From Fodinicola acaciae (GTDB taxonomy: Bacteria; Actinomycetota; Actinomycetes; Mycobacteriales; HKI-0501): DNA of 64,000 nucleotides. Every line of letters starts with the position of its first letter. Within the stretch, counting starts at the first letter, position 1. This document shows, piece after piece, positions 34,638 through 45,072 of the stretch. The DNA lies in assembly GCF_010993745.1 (NCBI RefSeq), contig NZ_WOTN01000002.1, forward strand, positions 1,426,001 through 1,490,000, given 5' to 3'. The translations under genes were made by a program, and so were the position numbers. Under the pieces are notes generated by a model that was given only the letters and a program-made list of their open reading frames with translations, ran no database searches and was not told where the DNA came from.

Positions 34638-35114
34638 GTGGTGGCGGATATCAACGAGGGCCGGTGGACGGCGCAGGTGGACGAGGAGATCGTCGTCTTC
34701 CTCATCGGCATGCGGTTCAACAAGCTGCGCGCGGTCACCAAGTGGTGGCCGGTGTTCACCGCGATGCCAGGCATGCTGAAGGAGCTGATGTCCGATCCGG
34801 AGAGCGGCCTGCTCAACTACCACATGCACGTCGGTTGGCGCAGCATCACGCTCGTCCAGTACTGGCGCGGTGTCGACGACCTGACCGCGTACGCCAGCGA
34901 CCAGGACAGAAAACACCGGCCGGCCTGGCTCGACTTCTTCCGCAACCGGTTCAAGGGCGCTCCGGTCGGCTTCTGGCACGAGACATACGTCGTCAAGCCG
35001 GGCACCACCGAGCAGGTCTACGGCAACATGCCGGCCTACGGGATGGCCAAGGCGACCAAGGCCGTACGCGTCGGCAAGCAGCACGACTCGGCCCGCCAGC
35101 GGCTGGCCGCCTGA
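34638..35114 (+). CDS. DUF4188 family protein (dimeric alpha-beta barrel-like)
   Basis: A 158-residue protein that I recognise as DUF4188, with FLIGMRFNKLRAVTKWWPVF, SITLVQYWRGVDDLTAYA and FWHETYVV. The fold resembles small heme-free monooxygenase-like barrels; no activity is established. GTG at 34638 is chosen since GGAGG ends five bases before it, and an upstream ATG lies inside the operator. A strong hairpin follows the stop. Confidence 0.83.
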   Translation: MVADINEGRWTAQVDEEIVVFLIGMRFNKLRAVTKWWPVFTAMPGMLKELMSDPESGLLNYHMHVGWRSITLVQYWRGVDDLTAYASDQDRKHRPAWLDFFRNRFKGAPVGFWHETYVVKPGTTEQVYGNMPAYGMAKATKAVRVGKQHDSARQRLAA

Positions 35115-35115
35115 G

Positions 35116-35170
35116 AGACTGTTGGGGAACTGACGCACGGCTATCGCGCACCTCAGTTCCCCGACAGTCT
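35116..35170 (+). terminator. Terminator hairpin after the DUF4188 gene
   Basis: An 18-bp stem, AGACTGTTGGGGAACTGA paired with 35153-35170, with one G-T pair and a 19-base loop. It begins two bases after the stop codon. This is one of the clearest terminators in the window. Confidence 0.75.
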
Positions 35171-35249
35171 GACAGTCGAAACGTCACCCTCGCGCCGGTT
35201 AACAGGGTTTCCGCGCGGCGGGTCGGACGGCTCGGCTAGCGTAAGCGCC

Positions 35250-37781
35250 ATGGCCTTCTCGTTCCGCGGAATCACCGACCGGGTCAAGCGCGTGCTGCAG
35301 CGTCCCGGCACGGTCAACCTCGCTCCCTACCGCGCACTGTTGTCCGAGGTCGAGGAACGCGCCGAGGAGATCAAGGATCTCTCCGACGAGAAGCTGGCCG
35401 ACGCGTTCGCCGACCTCAAGGGTTACATCGACGAGGGCCTGGACGTACGAGCCGATGTCTGCGCGCTCGGTCGTGAGGCGGCTGAGCGCGGCATCGGCGA
35501 GCGGCCATACGACGTGCAGCTGATCGGCGCGCTGGCGATGATGGACGGCAACGTGGCCGAGATGGCCACCGGTGAGGGCAAGACGCTCACCGCCGTGCTC
35601 GCCGCCGCCGGCTTCCACGTGCAGGGCAAGCGCGTGCACGTCCTCACCGTCAACGACTACCTGGCGCGCCGCGACGCCGAGTGGATGGGCCCGATCTACC
35701 AGCTGCTCGGCATGTCCGTCGCGTACGTCATCGCCGGCTCCAGTCCGGAGCAGCGGCGCGAGGCCTACAAGTGCGACGTCACGTACGTCACCGCCACCGA
35801 GGCCGGCTTCGACTACCTGCGCGACCACCTGGTGACCAGCGTCGACGACATCGTGCAGCAGCCGTTTGACACCGCGATCGTGGACGAGGCCGACTCGCTG
35901 TTGGTCGACGAGGCCCGGGTGCCGCTGGTGCTCGGTGGCTCGGTCGCGCACACCGACGACACGCTCGCCTCCACCGCCGAGCTGGTACGCGGCCTCAAAC
36001 CCGGCCTGCACTACCGGATCGAGGACGACGGTCGCAACGTCCAGCTGACCGACGCCGGCGCCGCGGTCGTCGAGGAGATCCTCGGTGCCGAGCACGAGGC
36101 CAATGCCGAGGTGGCCGAGAAGCTCGCCGAGACCGACGAGAAGCTGCTCGAGGCAGCGGAGAAGGTCGCCGAGGAGAGCGTACGGTCAGCCAACGACGAG
36201 GATGACGACGCCAAGGCCGAAGCCGAGGCCGACGCCGATGCTGATGACGACGCTGACGACGAGGTCGAGGCCGAGGCCGACGAGGAGCCGGAGCCGAAGC
36301 GCTTCAACCTGTACGCGCCGGAAAACCTGCCGCGGCTGACCGCGATCAACCTCGCGCTGCACGCCGAGGCGCTGCTGCGCCGCGATGTCGACTACATCGT
36401 GCGCGACGGAAAAGTGCGGCTGGTCAACGAGTTCCGCGGCCGGATCGCCGAGCTGCAGCGCTGGCCCGACGGCCTGCAGGCGGCCGTCGAGGCCAAGGAG
36501 GCGCTGGCCTCCACCGACGCCGGCGAGGTGCTGTCCAACATCACCATGCAGGCCTTGCTGAAGCTCTACGGCACGGTCTGCGGCATGACCGGCACCGCCG
36601 TACCAGCCGCCGAGGAGCTGCGCGAGTTCTACAACCTCGAGGTCGCGGTCATCCCGCTGCACCGGGAAAACGTACGCATCGACGAGCCCGACCGCGTGTA
36701 CGCATCGTTGGCGGAGAAGGAAACCGCGGCGATCGACGAGGTCAAGAAGGCGCACGAAGACGGCCGGCCGGTGCTGATCGGCACGCTGGACGTGGCCGAG
36801 TCCGAGCGGCTCGGCCAGGCGCTGGCCGACGCCGGCCTGGAATGTTCGGTGCTCAACGCGAAAAACGACGCCGAGGAGGCGCGGATCATCGCCGAGGCCG
36901 GCACGTACGGCGCGATCACCGTGTCGACGCAGATCGCCGGCCGCGGTGTCGACATCCGGCTGGGCGGCAGCGACCAGACCGACCGTGACCGGATCGTCGA
37001 GCTCGGCGGCCTCTACATCATCGGCGTCGGCCGGCACGAGAGCCGCCGCGTCGACAACCAGCTGCGTGGCCGCGCCGGCCGGCAGGGTGACCCCGGCGAG
37101 TCGGTGTTTTTCGTCAGTGTCAACGACAATCTCGTGCAGAGCTATGGCCGCGACGCGCTGCCGCCGCCGCAGCTGCCGGACGAGGACGGCCAGCTGCGCG
37201 ACCCCGCGCTGCAGCGCGCGATCGAGCACGCGCAGCGGGTCAGTGAAGGTGTTTTCCTGCAGATCCACCGAAACACCTGGCGTTACAACTACCTGATCGA
37301 GCAGCAGCGCCAAGTGGTGCACAGCCGCCGCGACGACGTGCTGCGTACGCCCGCCACCATCGAACGCCTCGAGGACCGCTGCGGCGAGCGCTATGACGAG
37401 CTCGTCAAGGAGTTTGACCTGGAGCGCGTCACCGAGGCGGCCCGGCAGATCGAGCTGTATCACCTCGACCGCGCCTGGGCCGACCATCTCGCCACGCTGT
37501 CCGACATCCGCGAAGGCGTCCACCTGCGCGCTCTCGGCCGGCTCGACCCGCTGGACGAGTTTCACCGCGAGGCGATCCCGGCTTTCGAGCAGATGCTCGC
37601 CGAGGTCGAGGAGAAGGTGGAGAAGACCTTCACCGAGGTGCCGTTCGACTCCGACGGCAAGCCGGAGCTGGAGGAGGTCGGTCTGACCCGCGCGACCACC
37701 ACCTGGACGTACGTCATCAAGGAAAACCCGTTCGGCTCGGAGTGGGAGCGCGCACTGCAGACCTTCCGCCGCCGCGCCTAG
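35250..37781 (+). CDS. secA2: Accessory protein translocase ATPase SecA2
   Basis: An 843-residue SecA-family motor that drives export of a subset of proteins through SecYEG. Walker A (MATGEGKT) is at about 105-112, the DEAD box at 212-215, and the second ATPase half has STQIAGRGVDIRLGG and HESRRVDNQLRGRAGRQGD. It lacks the C-terminal zinc domain of the housekeeping SecA, and it matches SecA2 in length and linker. An acidic, low-complexity insert of about 68 residues (283-350) lies before NLYAPENLPRL. A TAGCGT box seven bases before the ATG suggests a leaderless transcript. Confidence 0.9.
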   Translation: MAFSFRGITDRVKRVLQRPGTVNLAPYRALLSEVEERAEEIKDLSDEKLADAFADLKGYIDEGLDVRADVCALGREAAERGIGERPYDVQLIGALAMMDGNVAEMATGEGKTLTAVLAAAGFHVQGKRVHVLTVNDYLARRDAEWMGPIYQLLGMSVAYVIAGSSPEQRREAYKCDVTYVTATEAGFDYLRDHLVTSVDDIVQQPFDTAIVDEADSLLVDEARVPLVLGGSVAHTDDTLASTAELVRGLKPGLHYRIEDDGRNVQLTDAGAAVVEEILGAEHEANAEVAEKLAETDEKLLEAAEKVAEESVRSANDEDDDAKAEAEADADADDDADDEVEAEADEEPEPKRFNLYAPENLPRLTAINLALHAEALLRRDVDYIVRDGKVRLVNEFRGRIAELQRWPDGLQAAVEAKEALASTDAGEVLSNITMQALLKLYGTVCGMTGTAVPAAEELREFYNLEVAVIPLHRENVRIDEPDRVYASLAEKETAAIDEVKKAHEDGRPVLIGTLDVAESERLGQALADAGLECSVLNAKNDAEEARIIAEAGTYGAITVSTQIAGRGVDIRLGGSDQTDRDRIVELGGLYIIGVGRHESRRVDNQLRGRAGRQGDPGESVFFVSVNDNLVQSYGRDALPPPQLPDEDGQLRDPALQRAIEHAQRVSEGVFLQIHRNTWRYNYLIEQQRQVVHSRRDDVLRTPATIERLEDRCGERYDELVKEFDLERVTEAARQIELYHLDRAWADHLATLSDIREGVHLRALGRLDPLDEFHREAIPAFEQMLAEVEEKVEKTFTEVPFDSDGKPELEEVGLTRATTTWTYVIKENPFGSEWERALQTFRRRA

Positions 37782-37798
37782 TCTCCGTTTGGCCGCAG

Positions 37799-38116
37799 GG
37801 ACCCCTTACGTGCGCCTGGCGCCAATGCCAGTGTCGGCGCCCCATGTTTGTTGCGTTGGGTGGGTGGTTGGGTTTTCGCCTGCGCGGCGGGCGCGCCTGC
37901 GCGGCGGGCGGCCTCAAGGGAGGGGCGCCTTGATGGTGTCTGCTTGTGTGAGGGTGCGCCCGCCGACGGGGAGAACGAGCAAGCCAGCCACATTGAAAGC
38001 AACCCGTTGGCCGGGACGCCAAATGATCTTTTGCTGTAGCGCTAAATGCACGTCTTGTCTGTTTCTGGTGTGGTGACAGGGCCTCCCTGTGTGCGTCTGA
38101 CGCACGTAAGGGGTCC
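37799..38116. repeat. 318-bp segment bounded by 16-bp inverted repeats
   Basis: GGACCCCTTACGTGCG (37799-37814) and its exact complement (38101-38116) flank a segment without a supported gene. Inside, 37865-37930 holds the GC-rich repeat related to 16278-16352, which includes CGCCTGCGCGGCGGGCG twice. A third, direct copy of the end sequence with one extra base lies at 38298-38313. The rest of the gap to the glycoside hydrolase holds an AT-rich stretch and a motif described separately. Confidence 0.65.
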
Positions 38117-38195
38117 ATGCGAACATCACACCGGCGCCGGGCTGTTACTGGTGTGGCTAGTGTGACTCACAATGCAGGAGAGACGGCAAATCGGC

Positions 38196-38234
38196 GTAAT
38201 ACGTGTTGATCATGATATACAAAACGGACATACG
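38196..38234. promoter_or_regulatory. AT-rich operator-like motif upstream of the GH172 gene
   Basis: GTAATACGTGTTGATCATG followed by ATATACAAAACGGACAT resembles 16372-16410 over its whole length and shares the TGTT-to-CA dyad position. It is the only one of the three copies that stands upstream of a sugar-acting gene, about 125 bases before its start. A GntR- or LacI-like site is possible. Confidence 0.4.
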
Positions 38235-38358
38235 CTCGATTGACATCTCGTGCGATGTTCATTATTTACCTGGTTCTGCGTTGACCGGTGGGTAGGCGAC
38301 CCCTTACTGTGCGGGCCGGAAATCGATTACGCGTGTCTGCGCCGCAAAGGTGGTCCGC

Positions 38359-41300
38359 ATGGCTCGGTCTCGTACGTCCCGATTCCTGGTGCTTCTCGGC
38401 GCCGCCGTGTTGCTCGTCGCCGGCTTGCTGCCAGCGGCTGGCAACGCGGCGGTCGCGCCGCGTGCTCTGCCCAACGGCGGGAAGGGGCCGGTCGGCTGGC
38501 AGAGCTATCGCGACCTCAACCAGCTGCCATCCGTGCCGGTCGGCGTACAGACCAGGCAGTTCTCCTCCTTCGACCGCGACGGCGGCAACGACGACTGGAT
38601 GCCGGGTCCGTCGGTGTGCCTGCGCCAGACGAGTACGGGATGCGTCATCGCCGAGGACTCCGGCGCGGGGGAGATCTCCTCGATCTGGTTCACCCAGAAC
38701 AGCGGCGACGTGTCGGCGACCGGCATCATCACGATCGAGCTGGACGGCACCACGGTTTTGCGTGACTCGCTGCAAAATGTGGTCAATGGTGGCCGCGGCG
38801 CGCCGTTCGTCTATCCGTTGGTTGCCAATGCCGACAAAAGTTCCGGCGGCGTCTACATCAAGGTGCCGATGCCTTATCGCACAACGATGCGCGTGACAAC
38901 GCAGAACGTGCCCAACTACTACCACGTCGACTACCGGCATTTCAACGACGCGGTCGGGGTCACGACCTTCGATCCGAGCGACCAGGCGCAGGACGTGCTG
39001 AGCATGCTCAACGGTGTCGGTACGAAGGACCCGAAGCCGCCGGTTTCCGGTGCCGTCACGGCAACCAACACCGTCAACGTGCCGGCCGGCGGCACCGCGA
39101 CGGTCGCGAGCCTGACCGGTCCGGGCACCGTACGCGCGTTGCGGCTCAACGTGCCCAACCGCACGCCGGCCCTGCTTTCGGCTCTGCACCTGCGGATCAC
39201 CTTCGACAACCGGCAGACGGTCGACTCGCCGGTGTCCGAGTTCTTCGGCGCCGGCCTGGTGGAGTTCAACGTACGCGCGTTGATGTACGGCATCGACACC
39301 TCGACCGGTTGGTATTCGGCATGGTGGCCGATGCCCTATTGGCAGTCGGCGCGGATCGACCTGGTCAACACCTCGTCGGCGGCGGTGAACGGCATTCAAA
39401 CCGAGGTCACCTCGGTCGCGCAGGTGGCGGGCACGCAGACCGATCTTGGCTATTTCACCACGCAGTCGCGGCGCGGTGACACCACCGACGGCCAGGACTG
39501 GATCTTCGCCGACGCCGCCGGCAGCGGCAAGTTCGTTGGCGTTTCGCAGACTTTCCGCGCTCATTACAACGGCCGTGACTATCTCGAAGGTGACGAGCGC
39601 GGGTACGTCGACTCCGCCCTGTCGCCGAACCTCTACGGCACCGGCACCGAGGATTTCTACGAGAGCGGCTGGTATTTCAACCGCGGCATCTTCTCCAACC
39701 CGTTCAACGCAAACACCGCTCACCTGCTGGCCGGCGCCAACTGTGCCAACGAATGCGACGCGGCGTACCGGCTGATGATCGCCGACGCCGTGCCATACAC
39801 CAGCTCGCTGCGCTTCGGCATCGAGCACGGACCGCACAATGACCGGTTCGCCGACTATGGTTCCACGGCCTTCCTTTACACACAGCCAACAGTGAGCGCA
39901 GCGCGTACCGACTCGATAGAGGTCGGCGACGCGACGAGCCGCGGCGCGCATTCCTACACCGACTCCGGTGCCACGCAGTATTCGCTGACCGGCGCGTACG
40001 ACGGTGACTTCGACAATGAGACGGGTCCGGAGGTTTTCCGTTCCGCGACCGGAAATGTCTCCTTCACCGTCGCGGTCGATCCGGCCAACACCGGTGTCGT
40101 CCTGAGGCGTACGGCCGATCAGCGGTCGTCGCTGCAGAGCGTGGACGTACAGGTGGATGGCACGGCGGCTGGCCGGTGGACCCAGATGCTGGGGAACGGC
40201 TACAAAAACCTGCTGGCCGACACGTACGCGCTGCCGGCGGCATTGACGACCGGAAAGTCGTCGATCACGGTGACCCTGGTGGCGACCGGCGGTCCGGCCT
40301 GGACGGCGGCGCGTTATGCCGTCGATTCCCTGGTCGGTCCGCGGATGGACACGCAGGCGCCGGCCGCGCCGGCGGTGGTCGCCAGCCCACCGCGTGCGCA
40401 CGCCGTACAGCTGACCTGGGCACCGCCGGCGGACAATGTTGGAGCGGCCCTGTATCGCATCTATGGCGCGAAATCCGGTGCCACACCCGCACTGCTCGGC
40501 ACCTCGCGGCTGGCGTCTTTCACCTATGGTCCGGTGCCGCCAGGCGAGCAGTGGCGCTTCCAGGTCGTCGCGGTGGACGCCGCCGGCAACGCTTCCGCGA
40601 TGTCCAGCGCGGTCACCGGGACCACGAAGGTCGCGACACACAGCGACTTCAACGGTGACGGCAAGGACGACATCGTCACCTTCACCGCCGGTGGCGCGGC
40701 GTACGTCTCTTTCTCCGACCCTGCCAACAAAAAGTTCGCGCAGGACGGCTGGCTGTGGTCCACCTCGATCCCGGCCGGCATTTCGCTGACCGGGGATGTC
40801 GATGGCGACGGAAAAGCCGACGTCATCACGTTCACCAGAGGAGACGCGGCCGACGTCTACGTCTCGCTCTCGACCGGCACCGGTTTCGCGGCGCCGAAGA
40901 AGTGGCACGATCATTTCTGTGTTGGCACGGAAATCCCGGCGGTCGGTGACGTCGACGGCGACGGCAAGGACGACGTCATCACCTTCACTCGCGGCACGGC
41001 GGCGGACGTTTACGTTTCGCTTTCCGACGGCACGAAATTCGTCCAGGACGGGTGGAAATGGCACGACCATTTCGCCGTGGACAACGAATTTCCAGCGGTC
41101 GGCGACGTGAACGGTGACGGCAAGGCGGACATCGTCACCTTCACGCGCAACGCCAGCGGTCAGGTCTACACCGCGCTGTCCGACGGCACGTCCTTCGTGC
41201 AGGACGGCTGGCTGTGGAGCAGCGGCACCGTACTCGCCGGCGAGGTCGCCACCGTCGCCGACGCCAACGGTGACGGCCGCGACGACGTGGTGACCTTCAC

Positions 41301-41583
41301 CCGCGGCACGACGGCCGACGTGTTCGTATCAGCGTCCAATGGCACCAGCTTCGCCGGTCGCGCGAAGTGGCACGACTGGTTTGGCGCGAACGACGAACAG
41401 GTCGGCACAGGCGACTTCAACGGCGACGGCGTCAGCGACGTGGTCACGTTCACGCGCGGCGACACGGCGGACGTGTATGTGGCGTTGTCCGACCGTACGC
41501 AGTTCCTCGGCACCGGCGAGAAATGGCACGACCACTTCGCCGTCGGCACCGAGACGCCCCGACCAACCATCCTCATCCCCTGA
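38359..41583 (+). CDS. Secreted GH172 (DUF2961) glycoside hydrolase with Fn3 and FG-GAP repeats
   Basis: A 1074-residue exported enzyme. A Sec signal peptide spans residues 1 to about 32 ([17 protein letters not shown]). The DUF2961/GH172 domain covers about 45-365 ([37 protein letters not shown]). A second jelly-roll-like part runs to about 660, then an Fn3 domain at about 670-755 ([16 protein letters not shown]). Six repeats of about 50 residues with calcium-loop motifs such as [13 protein letters not shown] fill 760-1074, like an FG-GAP propeller. Characterised GH172 enzymes act on fructofuranose or arabinofuranose linkages; the substrate here is unknown. The propeller may bind a polysaccharide or the cell wall. 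Confidence 0.88.
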   Translation: MARSRTSRFLVLLGAAVLLVAGLLPAAGNAAVAPRALPNGGKGPVGWQSYRDLNQLPSVPVGVQTRQFSSFDRDGGNDDWMPGPSVCLRQTSTGCVIAEDSGAGEISSIWFTQNSGDVSATGIITIELDGTTVLRDSLQNVVNGGRGAPFVYPLVANADKSSGGVYIKVPMPYRTTMRVTTQNVPNYYHVDYRHFNDAVGVTTFDPSDQAQDVLSMLNGVGTKDPKPPVSGAVTATNTVNVPAGGTATVASLTGPGTVRALRLNVPNRTPALLSALHLRITFDNRQTVDSPVSEFFGAGLVEFNVRALMYGIDTSTGWYSAWWPMPYWQSARIDLVNTSSAAVNGIQTEVTSVAQVAGTQTDLGYFTTQSRRGDTTDGQDWIFADAAGSGKFVGVSQTFRAHYNGRDYLEGDERGYVDSALSPNLYGTGTEDFYESGWYFNRGIFSNPFNANTAHLLAGANCANECDAAYRLMIADAVPYTSSLRFGIEHGPHNDRFADYGSTAFLYTQPTVSAARTDSIEVGDATSRGAHSYTDSGATQYSLTGAYDGDFDNETGPEVFRSATGNVSFTVAVDPANTGVVLRRTADQRSSLQSVDVQVDGTAAGRWTQMLGNGYKNLLADTYALPAALTTGKSSITVTLVATGGPAWTAARYAVDSLVGPRMDTQAPAAPAVVASPPRAHAVQLTWAPPADNVGAALYRIYGAKSGATPALLGTSRLASFTYGPVPPGEQWRFQVVAVDAAGNASAMSSAVTGTTKVATHSDFNGDGKDDIVTFTAGGAAYVSFSDPANKKFAQDGWLWSTSIPAGISLTGDVDGDGKADVITFTRGDAADVYVSLSTGTGFAAPKKWHDHFCVGTEIPAVGDVDGDGKDDVITFTRGTAADVYVSLSDGTKFVQDGWKWHDHFAVDNEFPAVGDVNGDGKADIVTFTRNASGQVYTALSDGTSFVQDGWLWSSGTVLAGEVATVADANGDGRDDVVTFTRGTTADVFVSASNGTSFAGRAKWHDWFGANDEQVGTGDFNGDGVSDVVTFTRGDTADVYVALSDRTQFLGTGEKWHDHFAVGTETPRPTILIP

Positions 41584-41626
41584 CCCCGCCGCGTCGGGTG
41601 CATCCTGACCAGGGCAAATGCGTCGC

Positions 41627-41670
41627 GAGGTGACATTCGGTCAGCCGTCGCGGCGCCCGAATGCCACCTC
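41627..41670 (+). terminator. Hairpin after the GH172 gene
   Basis: GAGGTGACATTCGG (41627-41640) pairs with CCGAATGCCACCTC (41657-41670) with one mismatch and a 16-base loop. TTGACCT (41672-41678) then pairs with AGGTCAA farther on. The 263-base gap has no gene. Confidence 0.6.
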
Positions 41671-41846
41671 CTTGACCTACCGGATCGATTCAGGAGGTCA
41701 ACAAGGCTACATCTGGACACTCTGGGACCCTGCCGCTCCGGCTGGCCGCGATTCTCCGGGCGGCCGCGACAATGCTGGCCGGATCATTGCGACAAGTGGC
41801 CTGCCGGCCACTGGAGCGACGGCCGGCGGCTCCGGATCATGAGGAC

Positions 41847-43124
41847 GTGACGACCACATCAACGCGTACGCGCCGCCGTACGCTGATCCATCCTGCCTGG
41901 CTCGTCGCCGGTGTCGCCTTCCTGGCGGTCATCGGCGCGGCCGGCTTCCGCTCCACGCCTGGCGTGATGGTGACGCCGCTCCAGCAGGAGTTTGGCTGGT
42001 CCACCGGCGCGATCTCGGCAGCCGTCTCGGTCAACCTCGTCCTCTACGGTGTGACCTCGCCGTTCGCGACCGCGCTGATGGAGCGCTTCGGACCACGGCG
42101 CGTCGTCGCGATGGCCCTGCTGACCGTGGCGATCGGCAGCGGCGCGACGGTGTTCATGACCGCCACCTGGCAGCTCGTCCTGTGCTGGGGGATCCTGGTC
42201 GGCCTCGGCACCGGCTCGATGGCGCTCGGCTTCGCCGCACTGGTCACCGACCGCTGGTTCGTCGCGCGCCGCGGCCTGGTGATCGGCCTGCTCACCGCCG
42301 CCGGCGCGACCGGCCAGCTCGTCTTCCTGCCACTGCTGTCCACGCTCGCTGTCAACAGCGGCTGGCGCGCGGCGGCGCTCGCCGTCACCGCGATCGCGCT
42401 CATCGCCGTGCCGCTCGTCTGGTGGCGGCTCCGCGACCGTCCGGAGGACATCGGCGTGCTGCCGTACGGCGCGACCGAGCCGATCGAGGCCAAGCCGGCC
42501 GGCGGCGGCGCGCTCCGCGCGGTCACGGCACTCGGCATGGCCGCGAAGAAGCCGGTGTTCTGGCTGCTCGCGGCCAGCTTCGCGATCTGCGGCGCGACCA
42601 CCAACGGACTCGTCCAGATCCACTTCATCCCGGCCGCGCACGACCACGGAATGGGGGAGACCACGTCGGCCAGCCTGCTCGCGGTGATCGGCATCTTCGA
42701 CATCGTCGGTACGGTCCTGTCCGGCTGGCTCACCGACCGCTTCGACTCGCGCCTGCTGCTGATCGTCTACTACACCGGCCGCGGCCTGTCGCTGCTCGTA
42801 CTGCCGGCGCTGTTCGCCGCGACGATACGGCCGGACATGGTCGTTTTCATCGTGTTCTACGGCCTGGACTGGGTCGCCACTGTGCCGCCGACGGTCGCGT
42901 TGTGCCGCCGTTTCTTCGGCACCGACGGGCCGGTCGTCTTCGCCTGGGTCCTCGCCTCGCACCAGGTCGGCGCCGGCATCGCGTCGGTGACGGCCGGATA
43001 CGTACGCGACGCGCTCGGCAACTACGACCTGGTCTGGTACGTCGCCGGCATGCTCAGCATCCTCGCGGCGATAATCGTGCTCGCCATCCAACGCCGGCCG
43101 CGTACGGCCGTAGTGGCTGGGTGA
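41847..43124 (+). CDS. MFS transporter (oxalate/formate or monocarboxylate type)
   Basis: A 425-residue permease with twelve predicted membrane helices. The first loop, [19 protein letters not shown], and the intracellular [20 protein letters not shown] segment are typical of MFS carriers for oxalate, formate or monocarboxylates. The start is uncertain: GTG at 41847 has a weak GAGG site, while ATG at 41772 would add 25 unconserved residues. No operon partner is present and the substrate is unknown. Confidence 0.85.
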   Translation: MTTTSTRTRRRTLIHPAWLVAGVAFLAVIGAAGFRSTPGVMVTPLQQEFGWSTGAISAAVSVNLVLYGVTSPFATALMERFGPRRVVAMALLTVAIGSGATVFMTATWQLVLCWGILVGLGTGSMALGFAALVTDRWFVARRGLVIGLLTAAGATGQLVFLPLLSTLAVNSGWRAAALAVTAIALIAVPLVWWRLRDRPEDIGVLPYGATEPIEAKPAGGGALRAVTALGMAAKKPVFWLLAASFAICGATTNGLVQIHFIPAAHDHGMGETTSASLLAVIGIFDIVGTVLSGWLTDRFDSRLLLIVYYTGRGLSLLVLPALFAATIRPDMVVFIVFYGLDWVATVPPTVALCRRFFGTDGPVVFAWVLASHQVGAGIASVTAGYVRDALGNYDLVWYVAGMLSILAAIIVLAIQRRPRTAVVAG

Positions 43125-43225
43125 GGACCCGACCCCTGCACGTGCTCTACAGACTGTCGAGGACTATTCTCCTCGCGGAGGGGCAAGTGCTCCTCGCATG
43201 CTCGCGAACACGCTGGAGGGGTTTG

Positions 43226-44938
43226 GTGAGCACGGCCGACAAGCGGGTTGCCCCGACACCCATCGTCACTCGGCCCTGGCCGGTCCGGGAGTCGGTCAAG
43301 GGCAGCGCGATGCTGAGCCTGATCCGGACGACGGACGCGAAGACCATCGGCATCCTCTACATGGTCACGTCGTTCCTCTTCTTCGCGATCGGCGGCCTGC
43401 TGGCCCTGCTGATGCGCGCGGAGCTGGCTCGGCCGGGGCTGCAGTTCCTCACCAACGAGCAGTACAACCAGCTGTTCACCATGCACGGCACGATCATGCT
43501 GTTGCTGTTCGCGACGCCGATGGTGTTCGCGTTCGCCAACTACATCGTGCCGCTGCAGATCGGGTCGCCGGACGTGGCGTTCCCGCGGCTGAACGCGTTC
43601 TCGTTCTGGCTGTTCGCCTTCGGCGGCACGATCGTGGTGCTCGGCTTCATCACGCCGGGCGGCGCCGCCGACTTCGGCTGGTTCGCGTACGCGCCGCTCA
43701 ACTCCGCGGTCAACTCGCCGGGCGCCGGCGCCGACATGTGGATCGTCGGCCTGATGATCTCCGGTCTGGGGACCATCCTCGGCTCGGTCAACATGGTCAC
43801 CACGATCATGACGCTGCGCGCTCCTGGCATGACGATGTTCCGGATGCCGATCTTCACCTGGAACATCCTGATCACCGCGCTGCTCGCGCTGATGGTCTTC
43901 CCGGTGCTGGCCGCCATGCTCGCCGCGCTGACCGCCGACCGGCACCTCGGTGCGCGGGTCTTCGACGCGGACAACGGAGGTGCGCTGCTCTGGCAGCATC
44001 TGTTCTGGTTCTTCGGCCATCCCGAGGTCTATATCGTGGCGTTGCCGTTCTTCGGCATCATCACCGAGGTCATCCCGACCTTCAGCCGTAAGCCGGTGTT
44101 CGGCTACAAGCCGCTGGTCGGCGCCACGCTGGCGATCGGCGCGCTGTCGCTGACCGTGTGGGCCCACCACATGTTCGCCACCGGCGCCGTGCTGCTGCCG
44201 TTCTTCAGCTTCCTGTCGTTCCTGATCGCCGTACCGACCGGCATCAAGTTCTTCAACTGGATCGGCACGATGTGGCGCGGGTCGATCACCTTCCAGACAC
44301 CGATGCTGTTCGCGATCGGCTTCCTGGTGACGTTCCTGTTCGGTGGCCTGTCCGGCGTACTGCTGGCCTCGCCGCCGATCGACTTCCACGTCTCCGACTC
44401 GTACTTCGTGGTCGCGCACTTCCACTACGTGCTCTTCGGCACCATCGTGTTCGCCGTGTACGCCGGCGTCTACTACTGGTTCCCCAAGATGACCGGCCGG
44501 ATGATGGACGAGCGGCTCGGCAAGGTGCACTTCTGGCTGACCTTCATCGGCTTCAACACCACGTTCCTGGTGCAGCACTGGCTCGGCGCCGAAGGCATGC
44601 CGCGCCGCTACGCCGACTATCTCGCGACCGACGGCTTCGCCACCCTGAACACCGTGTCCACCATCGGCGCCTTCATCCTCGGCGCGTCGACGCTGCCGTT
44701 CGCCTGGAACGTCTGGAAGTCGTACAAGCTCGGCCGCGTGGTCACCGTGGACGACCCGTGGGGCTACGGCGGCTCGCTGGAGTGGGCCACCTCGTGCCCG
44801 CCTCCTCGGCACAACTTCCTTGAGCTGCCGCGGATCCGTTCCGAGCGGCCGGCCTTCGACCTGAAGTTCCCCGACTACGCACCAGGCGCCAAGCCAGTCG
44901 CCCGCGCGTCCCAGAAGGAAGTAAGCAGCTCCAAGTAG
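43226..44938 (+). CDS. ctaD: Cytochrome c oxidase subunit I
   Basis: A 570-residue catalytic subunit of the aa3-type terminal oxidase with twelve membrane helices. The metal ligands are visible: the heme a His in MHGTIML, the CuB His and crosslinked Tyr in [13 protein letters not shown], the CuB His pair in WAHHMFATG, and the heme His pair in [13 protein letters not shown] at 43226 follows GGAGGGG. A terminator-like hairpin lies 23 bases after the stop. In mycobacteria ctaD neighbours serB2; here the two are about 1.7 kb apart, separated by a repeat array and one extra gene. Confidence 0.95.
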   Translation: MSTADKRVAPTPIVTRPWPVRESVKGSAMLSLIRTTDAKTIGILYMVTSFLFFAIGGLLALLMRAELARPGLQFLTNEQYNQLFTMHGTIMLLLFATPMVFAFANYIVPLQIGSPDVAFPRLNAFSFWLFAFGGTIVVLGFITPGGAADFGWFAYAPLNSAVNSPGAGADMWIVGLMISGLGTILGSVNMVTTIMTLRAPGMTMFRMPIFTWNILITALLALMVFPVLAAMLAALTADRHLGARVFDADNGGALLWQHLFWFFGHPEVYIVALPFFGIITEVIPTFSRKPVFGYKPLVGATLAIGALSLTVWAHHMFATGAVLLPFFSFLSFLIAVPTGIKFFNWIGTMWRGSITFQTPMLFAIGFLVTFLFGGLSGVLLASPPIDFHVSDSYFVVAHFHYVLFGTIVFAVYAGVYYWFPKMTGRMMDERLGKVHFWLTFIGFNTTFLVQHWLGAEGMPRRYADYLATDGFATLNTVSTIGAFILGASTLPFAWNVWKSYKLGRVVTVDDPWGYGGSLEWATSCPPPRHNFLELPRIRSERPAFDLKFPDYAPGAKPVARASQKEVSSSK

Positions 44939-44960
44939 CCCTTCCGTACGCACGCGCTGA

Positions 44961-44991
44961 CTCGCCGGCGGCCCTGTCAGGTCCCGGCGAG
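44961..44991 (+). terminator. Hairpin after ctaD
   Basis: CTCGCCGG (44961-44968) pairs perfectly with CCGGCGAG (44984-44991) over a 15-base loop and is followed by TTT. It fits a terminator of ctaD. Confidence 0.55.
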
Positions 44992-45072
44992 TTTCGCGTC
45001 TTCTCCGGCTTTCAGCACGTAGCGCCGCACATTCCCCGGCACTCGCGAGGCCTCGCTGCGGTCCAGTCGCCC

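Noticed and set aside
38266-41070. 934-residue minus-strand frame antisense to the GH172 gene
   Set aside because: Shadow of the repetitive, GC-rich glycoside hydrolase gene. No motif or plausible start.
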